DNA of 64,000 bases from Sporobacter sp963677825 (GTDB lineage: Bacteria; Bacillota; Clostridia; Oscillospirales; Oscillospiraceae). The stretch spans positions 2,356,001 through 2,420,000 of the forward strand of contig CAXXEF010000001.1 in the NCBI GenBank assembly GCA_963677825.2. Reading direction: 5' to 3'. The notes under the pieces are model-generated. The model was not told where the DNA came from and searched no databases. It was given only the letters and a program-made list of their open reading frames with translations. Of the stretch, positions 1 to 8,300 are shown one piece after another. Numbering within the stretch: the stretch's first letter is position 1; the number at the start of each line of letters is the position of its first letter. Both the position numbers and the translations under genes were made by a program.

Positions 1-359
1 GAGACGACTTTACCGGAGACGAAGGCGTTGGCGTACTTTGTCAGATAGTAGATACCGTTGTCGCTGCGGTAAACATCGCTGAAATCGGCGAACTTGTCCG
101 TATCTTTGCCGCTCTGGAAGCCGAAATTTTTAAACACAGAAAACGGCGCAGTTTGGTCGAGCAGCGAAACGTTGAATTCGCCCGTCTTGAGTACCAGATC
201 GTGCGTGTACGTATCCTTGTTGACGGTAATCGTGATGCGATTGGGCGAAGTCGTGACCTGCCCCATCGTGTTGATAATACAGCCGTTATCCTTATCACCA
301 TCGCGAGCGGTGAGCACTTCAAGTCCGTAGACGATGTTATACATGGCTTTTTTATTCAT
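1..359 (-). CDS. Flavin reductase-like domain protein, 3' part outside window
   Basis: Only the first ~119 codons are inside the window; the reading frame is open to the left edge. The protein begins MNKKAMYNIVYGLEVLTA and continues with a segment on NTMGQVTTSPN and a KTGEFNVSLLDQ block. This is the FMN-binding split-barrel pattern of the flavin reductase-like family, as in flavoredoxin and the N-terminal part of high-molecular-weight rubredoxin. Such proteins bind FMN and pass electrons from NAD(P)H or rubredoxin to small acceptors in the cytoplasm of anaerobes. The ATG is preceded by AAGGAGG at good spacing, which fixes the start. Whether a rubredoxin domain follows cannot be seen here. Family call is good, substrate unknown. 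Confidence 0.75.
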   Translation of the reverse strand, partial: MNKKAMYNIVYGLEVLTARDGDKDNGCIINTMGQVTTSPNRITITVNKDTYTHDLVLKTGEFNVSLLDQTAPFSVFKNFGFQSGKDTDKFADFSDVYRSDNGIYYLTKYANAFVSGKVV

Positions 360-397
360 ACGAATGCCTCCTTAGCGTTATGTTTGCCTCGTTTAGT

Positions 398-426
398 ATT
401 GTATCATTATTACCTAATTATAACAA
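398..426 (-). promoter_or_regulatory. Sigma-A-type promoter of the flavin reductase-like gene
   Basis: On the minus strand a -35 box TTGTTA and a -10 box TACAAT are separated by 17 bp, about 40 bp upstream of the ATG at 359. Spacing and position fit; seen by eye only. Confidence 0.5.
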
Positions 427-472
427 GTGTGCGACCGCCGGGCAGCGCCTGCGCATTTCATTAAACGACGGC

Positions 473-501
473 TTGACAAGACGAGGTGGCTGTGGTAACA
501 T
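473..501 (+). promoter_or_regulatory. Promoter of tRNA-Ala
   Basis: A consensus -35 TTGACA is followed after 17 bp by TAACAT, with an expected start point about 17 nt before the mature tRNA 5' end at 525. Confidence 0.65.
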
Positions 502-524
502 GACAAGCACGGAAAAATCCATAT

Positions 525-600
<76 letters not shown>

Positions 601-602
601 AC

Positions 603-646
603 AAGAAATCCTGTAATCGCAACGGTTACGGGGTTTCTTTATTTTT
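603..646 (+). terminator. tRNA-Ala terminator (copy 1)
   Basis: A 14-bp stem (603-616 with 626-639, including G-U pairs) is followed by TATTTTT. The same hairpin, with a perfect stem, follows the other two attachment copies (9558-9600, 25692-25733). The changes in the first copy keep the pairing, which suggests the hairpin is selected. Confidence 0.7.
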
Positions 647-669
647 CCGGAAACCCTCAAAATAAGCCT

Positions 670-690
670 TGTTCTAACGTTTGTTCTAAC
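670..690. repeat. Left arm-type integrase sites: TGTTCTAAC twice
   Basis: TGTTCTAAC occurs at 670-678 and 682-690, a 12-bp period, directly after the integrase stop codon. The same doublet with the same period is present near the right end (9336-9356) and near the right end of the second element (25469-25489). Symmetric placement inside the ends is what arm-type sites of a lambda-like integrase show. Confidence 0.6.
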
Positions 691-700
691 ACTTTCGAAA

Positions 701-1855
701 TCACGTTGAAAACGAGCGGCCGAGCCTGTCCGCGATGCTCTTTTTACGCGACACGTCCAGATGTGAATAGACGTTAGCTGTCATCTTAATATCCGAGTGT
801 CCAAGCCATTCCTGAACGTCTTTAAGGGAAAACCCCATAGCAATCAGAACACTCGCACAGCTGTGGCGCAGCTCATGAAATCGGATGTGCGGAAAGCCGT
901 GTTGTTTCAGCAGCTTCGCAAACTTCTGTGACACAAAATCGGGCACCATCGGATGACCGTCATCCCATCGGAAGATATAGTCCGTCTGGTGATATTCCTT
1001 GCCGAACAGTTTTCGATTTTCTGCTTCACGCGCTTTGAGATCAAGCAGTAGCTGCTTAATCTCAGGCAGCAAGGGAAAGCTCCGACGGCTTGACGCATTC
1101 TTTGTCTTGTCCTTCTCGACGGTCTTTGACACTTTCGTCACTGTGTGCTTAATCATCAGCATGTTTGCGTCAAAGTCGATGCTATCCCATTTTAAGCCGC
1201 AAACCTCACTCCGGCGTAAGCCGTAGAGCGCAGTGACCTTAATCAGCGGATAAATCGGCTCGTCCTTGATTGCTTCAAGCAGCGCGGTGATCTGCTCAGC
1301 TGTATAGAATTTTGCTTCATAATGCTGAAGCGGTGGCAAGACCACATATTCACATGGGTTCGATGCAAGTATATTGTTGATGACGGCGTCCTTTAGCGTT
1401 TGATACAGGATATTCTTATGTAGGCGTAAAGATTTAGCCGATAAGCCGCCCTTGCCGTCTACGCGTCCGCTGCGGTGTTTCTCGTTGATGTAGCTTTGAA
1501 TAACTTGGCGATCAACGTCAGCAAGCTTGATTTTCAGCGCGTCAAAGTAGGGAAGGACGTGCACGCGTGACAACGCTTCATAGCCTTGCAGTGTGACAGC
1601 GTCAACGCGCATTTCAGATGCTAAAAGCCATTCGCGTATCGCATCGCTGAATGTCATTTCAGTATGAATGAGCTTCTCACGTGCCTCATACTCTTGCAGC
1701 TTCTCACGGAGCAGCTTTTCGGCTCTTTTTTTATTACCTTTCACGGGTAAACCCGTCGCAAGCCATTTCTGTTTGCGTTTGCCGTTGGCATCTCGCGTAT
1801 TTAGGATGATGAAAAAATAATCTTTCTTAATTTGTAGGCTTCCTGTCAAGTTCAA
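701..1855 (-). CDS. int: Tyrosine recombinase / phage-type integrase
   Basis: This site-specific recombinase catalyses integration into and excision from the tRNA-Ala 3' end. The C-terminal half has the expected catalytic set: Arg in ALYGLRRSEVCGL, HELRHS (H-x-x-R), LGHSDI (His) and the nucleophile Tyr in ANVYSHL. The N-terminal part is a SAM-like arm/core-binding region. The frame is open to an ATG at 1888, overlapping the excisionase stop as TAATG. However, a strong AAAGGAG lies just before the TTG codons at 1855 and 1849, and this piece (ribosome site plus TTG) is conserved in the broken copy near 9787, so a TTG start giving about 384 residues is preferred. The genes int-xis-rep run in one direction with almost no gaps, so they are probably one transcript. 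Confidence 0.9.
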   Translation of the reverse strand: MNLTGSLQIKKDYFFIILNTRDANGKRKQKWLATGLPVKGNKKRAEKLLREKLQEYEAREKLIHTEMTFSDAIREWLLASEMRVDAVTLQGYEALSRVHVLPYFDALKIKLADVDRQVIQSYINEKHRSGRVDGKGGLSAKSLRLHKNILYQTLKDAVINNILASNPCEYVVLPPLQHYEAKFYTAEQITALLEAIKDEPIYPLIKVTALYGLRRSEVCGLKWDSIDFDANMLMIKHTVTKVSKTVEKDKTKNASSRRSFPLLPEIKQLLLDLKAREAENRKLFGKEYHQTDYIFRWDDGHPMVPDFVSQKFAKLLKQHGFPHIRFHELRHSCASVLIAMGFSLKDVQEWLGHSDIKMTANVYSHLDVSRKKSIADRLGRSFST

Positions 1856-1887
1856 AAACTCCTTTCGACAGTTGAACTCGCCTACCA

Positions 1888-2079
1888 TTACATGGATATA
1901 TTGTAGCGGGACGATTCAAGATAGTCAATGACGCAAATCTTCGGAATGAGGATACGTCGACCGATACGCTTGCAGGCTATGACACGGCGATTAATAAGCT
2001 CATACGCTTTGTTAATTCCAATGTGCAGTATTTCAGCAAGTTGTTGAACGGTGAGAACATCAGGGTATTTATTAAGCAT
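1888..2079 (-). CDS. xis: Excisionase-family DNA-binding protein
   Basis: A 63-residue protein starting MLNKYPDVLTVQQLAEIL. It has the winged-helix pattern of the excisionase/MerR-like family (LTVQQLAEILHIGINKAYELI, then RIGRRILIPK, then a C-terminal basic strand and VIDYLESS). Such proteins bend DNA and direct the integrase towards excision. The open frame extends further upstream, but that part overlaps the rep 3' end; the ATG at 2079 gives the normal family length. It sits between rep and int, overlapping int by TAATG, an arrangement typical of small integrative elements of Firmicutes. Confidence 0.85.
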   Translation of the reverse strand: MLNKYPDVLTVQQLAEILHIGINKAYELINRRVIACKRIGRRILIPKICVIDYLESSRYNISM

Positions 2080-2080
2080 T

Positions 2081-3034
2081 TTATAACCCCTTAACTGGCG
2101 GTTGTTCAGGGCAATTAAGAATGTTGCTGCCATGTGGCATTAGGCAGATAACATCATTAATTCGACGTAAAAATGCTTTCCATGTTTTTGGACTTTCGGC
2201 TTGAACATTGCGGTACTGATCTTCTAAGCGGATATTAGTGATGATATATACCTTTGTGTAGCAGGCTTGTTTGTCTGCATAGCGACAGGGGAGAACAGTG
2301 GGGTAGCCGTCGAGATAAATAAGCATATCCGAAACAGGCAAGCTGCTACGGAATTCCTCAAAGATAATGACATCTTGTCCTTTATAACCATCAAAAGGAT
2401 GTGCGTAGTTTGTAACACGGTAGACGTTTGAATAACCGTACTGCTCCATTATTTTACGTGTTTTACCAACACCTGTGTCACCCCAAAGGTACGTCACTTT
2501 CAGATGACGAAATTCATCCTTGAATCGTTCGGCTTGTATTGTTTGACGCGCGCGTTCGACTTTGTCGAGCTTATTCATGGCGTTCGGGAACTCATCTAAT
2601 ATCTCGTAGTCTGACGCACCATCTCGTACCATATCAAGAATAGCCGCTGTTTCCTTTTTCGATGAATCTCTATCCGGCGGCAGTTCGCCGGATTCTTCAA
2701 AGGTATCGATTAGATTTGTTTCATGTTTTTCATCGGTTAGCCATTTACCCTTTTTGCATATGTAGTCGCGGTTTTCTTGATGGCTACCGTTTGTTGCTTC
2801 AATATGTGCGCCGTAAAACTGTTTTTGCAAAGTGGAGAACATAACTTGATTACGAAAGACTATATAGACATGCGTATGAAGTGTTTCTTTCTCACCTATC
2901 TCGTCACACATGCACCAATAAACAACGTTTGAACTTTGATTTAGGATGTTCTTAATATGTTCGTGAGTGTAATTATGTTCGACAGGATTGTTTATTGTAA
3001 GTTGATATCGTCTGCTTGATGGTCTTTTGGGCAT
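2081..3034 (-). CDS. rep: CRESS-DNA-type replication initiator (HUH endonuclease + SF3 helicase)
   Basis: A 317-residue rolling-circle initiator. The nuclease half shows motif I (YQLTINNP, residues 10-17), the metal-binding motif II HTHVYIVF (His53 and His55) and motif III YICKKG with the probable nicking Tyr91 and Lys94. The helicase half has Walker A GDTGVGKT (185-192), Walker B DVIIFEEF (221-228) and motif C KVYIITN ending in Asn267. This order is that of Rep proteins of circoviruses, geminiviruses and bacterial CRESS-type plasmids, not of classic plasmid RepB proteins. It should nick its origin, stay joined to the 5' end and unwind DNA. A fitting origin hairpin lies 42 bp upstream of its start. 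The ATG follows AAGAAAGGAAC. All key residues are present, so the protein is probably active. Confidence 0.9.
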   Translation of the reverse strand: MPKRPSSRRYQLTINNPVEHNYTHEHIKNILNQSSNVVYWCMCDEIGEKETLHTHVYIVFRNQVMFSTLQKQFYGAHIEATNGSHQENRDYICKKGKWLTDEKHETNLIDTFEESGELPPDRDSSKKETAAILDMVRDGASDYEILDEFPNAMNKLDKVERARQTIQAERFKDEFRHLKVTYLWGDTGVGKTRKIMEQYGYSNVYRVTNYAHPFDGYKGQDVIIFEEFRSSLPVSDMLIYLDGYPTVLPCRYADKQACYTKVYIITNIRLEDQYRNVQAESPKTWKAFLRRINDVICLMPHGSNILNCPEQPPVKGL

Positions 3035-3057
3035 TTATAGTTCCTTTCTTAATTGCG

Positions 3058-3103
3058 TACTCATTACTCATTATAGGCAAAGGGGTAATACTCACCCTTT
3101 GCC
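3058..3103 (-). other. Rolling-circle origin: NANTATTAC stem-loop with flanking iterons
   Basis: A perfect 9-bp stem (3076-3084 with 3095-3103, arms GGCAAAGGG/CCCTTTGCC) encloses a 10-nt loop. On the rep-sense strand the loop reads TGAGTATTAC. Its last nine bases, GAGTATTAC (complement of 3085-3093), fit the NANTATTAC nonanucleotide nicked by CRESS Rep proteins between TATT and AC. Four bases beyond the stem towards rep stands a tandem 7-mer, TACTCAT twice (3058-3071 on the plus strand), a likely Rep-binding iteron. The order hairpin, tandem short repeats, rep start is the circovirus layout. Confidence 0.82.
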
Positions 3104-3294
3104 GTCCTTCCGTTACGCCGCCGCCACCCTCCCCTGAGGCCCCACCGCGAGCGGTTCCCCCCAGCACCGATGGCGGCAGCGTAGCGACATTTGTTAACAA
3201 GCAAGCGAATGCTTATTTGATAATGATTATATGAATAAATAATATATGACGCATTCTGCAATGTCAAGAAAATAATTATAATATAATGAAAATA
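3104..3294. other. Intergenic region between origin and regulator promoter
   Basis: About 190 bp. The part next to the origin (3104-3180) is unusually rich in C and G with short C runs; the rest is very AT-rich. No gene with a convincing ribosome site is seen on either strand. It separates the rep transcript (minus) from the XRE gene (plus) and probably holds the rep promoter. Confidence 0.4.
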
Positions 3295-3323
3295 TTGACT
3301 AATAATGAATATCGGCGTATAAT
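3295..3323 (+). promoter_or_regulatory. Strong promoter of the XRE regulator
   Basis: TTGACT, 17 bp, TATAAT. The expected transcript start is at about 3330, directly at the ribosome site GAGAGGTG, so the leader is only about 15 nt long. Confidence 0.75.
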
Positions 3324-3344
3324 CCTTTCCGAGAGGTGAACGAA

Positions 3345-3755
3345 ATGAGTAAACCAACGTACCCCAAAAAGCGAAATAACGACGATGACGATAAGAAAAT
3401 GGCAAATGAATTTAAAAAAATGCAAACACGTTTAGTTGTTGCTGAACGATTAAAAATAGCTAGAGCTGTTTCAGGGATGAAGCAAAAAGAAGTTGCAGAA
3501 AAGGCGTTCATAAATCCAACTACGTATTCTGGTTATGAAAATGGCGTTGGTGTTCCGCCAATAGAAGTAATGGTTCAGCTTGCTGATTTATATAATGTTA
3601 CGATAGACTATCTAGCAGGCAGAGCGCCATTCACAGATGAATTTCTGAATAATTCTTATGATGATGAAGATGAAATAGCATTTCCAACATATTTTGAGAT
3701 AATTGAACGTCTTGAAAAACTTGAAAAAGTAGTTAATAACCAAGACGATCAATAG
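3345..3755 (+). CDS. XRE-family transcriptional regulator
   Basis: A 136-residue repressor-like protein. After a charged N-terminal tail (NNDDDDKK) comes a helix-turn-helix domain (residues ~25-90): RLKIARAVSGMKQKEVAEKAFINPTTYSGYENGVGVPPIEVMVQLADLYNVTIDYLAGR, the standard XRE/Cro fold seen in element-borne regulators. The C-terminal tail ends in a short amphipathic helix rich in Glu and Lys, possibly for dimerisation. The ATG at 3345 follows GAGAGGTG; an in-frame GTG at 3336 overlaps that site and is unlikely. It is divergent from the rep operon, so control of rep/int/xis transcription is the likely role. The target operator is not identified. Confidence 0.85.
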   Translation: MSKPTYPKKRNNDDDDKKMANEFKKMQTRLVVAERLKIARAVSGMKQKEVAEKAFINPTTYSGYENGVGVPPIEVMVQLADLYNVTIDYLAGRAPFTDEFLNNSYDDEDEIAFPTYFEIIERLEKLEKVVNNQDDQ

Positions 3756-3757
3756 CC

Positions 3758-3806
3758 CACAGGCCGCACAATTAATTAGTGCGGCCTGTGCTGTGTGTTA
3801 TTTTTC
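3758..3806 (+). terminator. Rho-independent terminator after XRE gene
   Basis: A 12-bp perfect stem (3758-3769 with 3779-3790), 9-nt AT loop, followed by a T-rich stretch with TTTTT at the end. Confidence 0.8.
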
Positions 3807-3924
3807 TATCACATATCAGCATTATTATCTGATACATAAAATATTCTTACGAAAGACTAGTTGCAGATTTCGACAAATGTTAAAAAGTGAAATTTAGCAA
3901 CAGTAAAAAGTCGGCTGACTGTTA

Positions 3925-4052
3925 TAGTATTTAATAAATCTGGGCCAGACATGGTTTAGACAAGATTAATGTTTAATCTGGTGTTCTTTTGATTGGTTTC
4001 AAACGATCCAAGTCCGCTGCGCATCTTCTTTGTGCGCAGCGCTTTTTTCTCA
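3925..4052 (+). ncRNA. Possible small RNA of the element
   Basis: The ~480-bp gap between the XRE gene and the cargo operon has no open frame with a ribosome site, yet contains its own strong terminator (4015-4049) that no gene needs. Upstream lies a short structured stretch (CCAGA near 3950 can pair with TCTGG near 3975, with AGATTA/TAATCT nested inside) and a TATAGT box near 3919, though its -35 box is poor. This would give an RNA of about 120 nt. It could be an antisense or antitoxin RNA or part of the defence cargo. The limits are guesses. Confidence 0.3.
4015..4049 (+). terminator. Rho-independent terminator between XRE gene and cargo operon
   Basis: Perfect 9-bp stem CGCTGCGCA/TGCGCAGCG (4015-4023, 4033-4041) followed by CTTTTTT. 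It isolates the downstream two-gene operon from upstream transcription. Confidence 0.8.
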
Positions 4053-4232
4053 CTAAAAAAGACCTTATATGAAATCCGATGAGTCTTTCTCTAGGTTACG
4101 GCATATGCTATACTAAATTATGTAAATAATACAAGGACTAGTTTAATATGGAATATTTTTAGTGACTTCTACTTCATTTATAGTTGTATTAGAAATATTA
4201 ACACTGCTGAAAATAAATAGGTGATTATAAAT

Positions 4233-5351
4233 ATGAAAAGCCCTAAAGAATCGATTAGAATAAAGAAATTTCGGGAATATATTAATAATCATGCCGATAC
4301 TTTAATTCTTATATCAAAAGAACTAGATAATAAGAATTACTGGAATTGCATTTGTTCTGCGATGGATTGGATCGATTTGGCTATTGAACACATAGAAGTA
4401 TCTAGTATTGATAATGTCGATTGGCATCAATATTCATTACAGATATATATGCATATTTCATTCGTCGATATTGTTTGGGAGAGCATTAAACAGCTTCACA
4501 AAATGCTTATTAATGAAAAAACCATCCCTTTTGAAGACGATAACTCAATTTTTCAAGATACAAGACTTGGGCTAGATGACAATAGATATTTTATGCATAT
4601 ACGTGCTGCGTTTGGTGCTCATCCAGTAAATTTGCTGGAAGGTAGAAAGAAAGATGGAACAGAAACAATTAGATATGCGAGCTGGCCAACATCTGGAATT
4701 TATAATGAATACGATTATGCTGTATTACTATATAGCGGACGTAAAGGTTATAATGATGTGCCTTTCGGATTCAAGATAAAGCAGTTAACAAATTTTTTTG
4801 AATCTCGATATAGATATCTTGAAGAAATTGAAAAAGCTATAGAGAAAATAGTTGATGATCATTTTTCACAAAAGAAATCTATTGTGATTGATAAGGTAAA
4901 TGATCCTATAGAACAATTGACAATTCTGGAAACCGAAAATAAAACTAGATTAAATAATAGTTATTACGATGAAGTGATTCATAACATGAAATCATTCTTT
5001 CAGACTGATTTTTCTGATTCAAAGAATCATGATGTTATTAAGTGTTTTGCGGAGTTGCTTGACAAAGGAATAAATGAAATCTATGGAAAAATAAGCGCAA
5101 TGGAGGTAAGTGATCTAGAAGTAGATGTATATCTTCACCCTGATTATCCCCATGCTCAACAATTCGGTTATACGTTTTCAAAACTAAGTGAGTGTGCTCT
5201 TGGTTATTCGAACAAGCCACTAATCATGCTACAAGAGGTTATTGACCCTTTAAGCGATGTTTTATCGTTTAACTATCACACAATTCAAGAATTATATTGG
5301 TTAGTAATAATCGCACTAAATGTTAAAAATGGTTACTGCAATGTCATCTAA
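4233..5351 (+). CDS. Unknown cargo protein A with RX5H (HEPN-like) motif
   Basis: A 372-residue soluble protein I do not recognise as a whole. It is mostly helical and rich in Asp, Glu, Lys and Ile. Around residues 118-135 it has YFMHIRAAFGAHPVNL; the spacing Arg-x5-His (R124 to H130) fits the RX4-6H signature of HEPN ribonucleases, but no fold evidence supports this by itself. No signal peptide or membrane segment is seen. The ATG at 4233 has AGGTGA eight bases upstream; an in-frame GTG at 4221 overlaps that site. It is 34 bp from the large protein B gene and surely co-transcribed, so the two probably act together. Base composition is strongly AT-rich compared with the native genes. A defence role is inferred only from context. 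Confidence 0.65.
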   Translation: MKSPKESIRIKKFREYINNHADTLILISKELDNKNYWNCICSAMDWIDLAIEHIEVSSIDNVDWHQYSLQIYMHISFVDIVWESIKQLHKMLINEKTIPFEDDNSIFQDTRLGLDDNRYFMHIRAAFGAHPVNLLEGRKKDGTETIRYASWPTSGIYNEYDYAVLLYSGRKGYNDVPFGFKIKQLTNFFESRYRYLEEIEKAIEKIVDDHFSQKKSIVIDKVNDPIEQLTILETENKTRLNNSYYDEVIHNMKSFFQTDFSDSKNHDVIKCFAELLDKGINEIYGKISAMEVSDLEVDVYLHPDYPHAQQFGYTFSKLSECALGYSNKPLIMLQEVIDPLSDVLSFNYHTIQELYWLVIIALNVKNGYCNVI

Positions 5352-5385
5352 TTCATCATTACTTGCATGAAGGGCGGAACTACTT

Positions 5386-8300
5386 ATGAAATCCGAAAAC
5401 ATTGTACTTTGGATGAAAAAGTACGATTTTCTAAAATGTATTTCATGGATTCAGGCGATAGCCATACATCCCAATAATCAACTGTATCAAATGCGTTTTG
5501 AATATTTGATAGGGTGTTCACTTACGATTAAAAATACTGAATATAGAAAACGCACGCTCACATATTCGGCTTTTAAGAATTTTATACATGCTTTTTTTAA
5601 GAGTTCATCAAATGATTTCCGTTTGATAGAAGATTTTAAACCGTTTTCACAGCTTGACTTAATACCATACTTTTTTAATGGGCATAAATACTATTTCTTT
5701 TATGGAAACCTTGAGCGCCCGTGGGAATTTGTTAGCAAGCTGGACTATATGTATCTAAAACCTAAATACCAAAATGAAAACAGTATTGAGCATTGGTTCA
5801 TTGAGTCTATGACCTTTCAAACAGTGTTATTAGAGGCGCTGACTGCGGACGATGAATCCTATGAAACATCTGAAGGATTGTATATACCAAGTGAAGAATA
5901 CCTTGATAAGTTTGGCAAGTTTTTTATAGATAGAAGTTCAAGTGATGAACTCGATTCAGTTATTCCTGGCGACTTTACTTTGGATTTTGTAGATAATAAT
6001 AGAACTCAAATTTATAATTCATTCAATGCTCTATTTATAAATATTCCTGATGTTTCGATTTATGTGTTACCGCAACTACACATTGAAATATTATATAAGA
6101 TATTCAATAATGAATTATTCGAAGGTTCATTTATGAAAGAGAACTTGCGTACAACAAATCATGTGCATAAGGCTATGCTTACCAAACGTTGCTTATCTTT
6201 TTTTGGTAAAAATTCTTTGGTTGATTTTGTAGACATTAATAAAGAGTCATTATTGAAGCAGAATGAAGTAGCCGTCAGAGTTGAAGAAGATCAGGTTATA
6301 GTTTTCCATATACTTAGAACTAGGCATAAAACGGATTTTAATATGGAAACCGGTATATTAAACGTTAAACAAAGAGTGGAGTTTATTAAGAAAAATAGTT
6401 TTTTAGTATCTGATGAAGCAAATAAAACTGCAGTTATTGCACCATCAGAAGTGCTTAGTATCCAAGGGGTTATTATCTTTCAATATACAGGAATTTCCAC
6501 ATTGCCTTTTGGAATTAATGATTTAAGCATTCCGATTTTCGCTTTCGATGACATTATTCGAATATTTGAACTATTAGACTTTCCATATGAATTTATAGAC
6601 TATATGGCTGAAAGCAGGGAGCTTCATGAACGTGCGCGTATTATAAAAACAGATAACTTAGATGAATTCGCTACTTATCTAGAAAATAATAAGTCTTTTT
6701 TAGAGGCAGGGAAATATCCTACTTACATTATGATCGCATCGCATTATTGGCATGATCATTATATGGCACATTTGTTTCGAGAATACAGCGAGAACATTGA
6801 AATACATGAGTTTTTGGAAAGCTTTAAGCCCTATTACTTTGATTATATTGAGAAAATTTCAGATAATACTTATGAAGTGTTCAACAAAGCAGACTTACGG
6901 GGCGGGACAGTGATTCTATTTGATTCTAAATCATATTTTATTAACTCAGCTATAACAGGTAATCAGAACCACATGAGAATATCAGAAAAATTCCTAAAAC
7001 CCCTGCTATGTGAATACCTAACGCATTTAAATGCTGCGTTAGACAAACTGATATTTAAATATTTAGCCGATACTATGCCTATTATTATTTATATTAACTT
7101 ATTGCCGTATGAAGTAATAAGTCATGACAAGCTTTCTTTTTTGTTGAAAGAATTGACTGTAGTTAGTGCCGACAACCCAGTTCATTTTGCAGTTCGCTGG
7201 CGGAAAGAGAAAGAGCCTCATATTTTCGTTTTGTTTGATGCGGAGAACATGCATAACCTTTTCTCTAATGCAATGAATATTGGTGAAAGAGCCGTAGTTA
7301 ATAAATTTGTTTTAGCTTTGTTGAAATACTTTATTAATTTAGACGATCCTAGAGTGCAGGATATTGCAAATGATTTTGTTGAAAGTAATATACCTATCGA
7401 TCGACGTAGATATGGAGTGGAAGCTAAATCTGTTAATAACCCACGTTTGTCGAACTATCAATCATATATTAAAACGTCACACACATACCTCTCGAAGATA
7501 CGTCGCATCATAGCAGAGCACATTGCTTCTATGAATTTTTTGCCTGGCGAGTATTCGGGTGAGGAAGCAAAAAAAATAATCCATAGCATATATAAAATAT
7601 TGCAAGGAAAGTTAGAAACGACTATTTCTACGTTCAATAGTTCCATACTTCATTACGCATATACTCAATTGGAATATATTGAAGGAGAAAGTGAACATTC
7701 TAGAAAAAAAGCAGAGATAGACAGCCGAACGAAAACGGATTTTGACGTAGTCCACAAATATACAGAGAATAACTCTGAGCTATCTTTATATACAATGGCA
7801 GTTAAACATATTATAACAAGCATAATTAAGTTAAACCCCCAGGCAGGGGGACCTATCACTTCAATTGAATGGAGATCAATATTAGCAATTGCATACCAAA
7901 TTATTGAGATAACACAGACCTATGAATATATTGAATATGCTTTAATGGAATACGCAATAACAATTTCTGAGTTATATGAAATACAAGAACCAACAAACAG
8001 TATAATTTTTAATGCTCAAGAATATGCCTATCAAGTGAATCAGAAGTTATTATCAAACAGTACTGAGTCTGAAGAGCAAGAGGATGTATCGGCTATTGAT
8101 AAAGCCTTTTGCGGTTCGTTTGGATTTACTTTTCACGAAATGATAACTATTTTATATGCGCTGGGAAGTAATGATTTTGAACACAAACTAGATTATCCAT
8201 TAAATATAATGAAAGTTGATGATTTATCGAGATTATTAGTTGAGTTTTATCCTGACATGAGTGTGAATATTATTACTAAGATTATAGAGTTTTTAACCTT

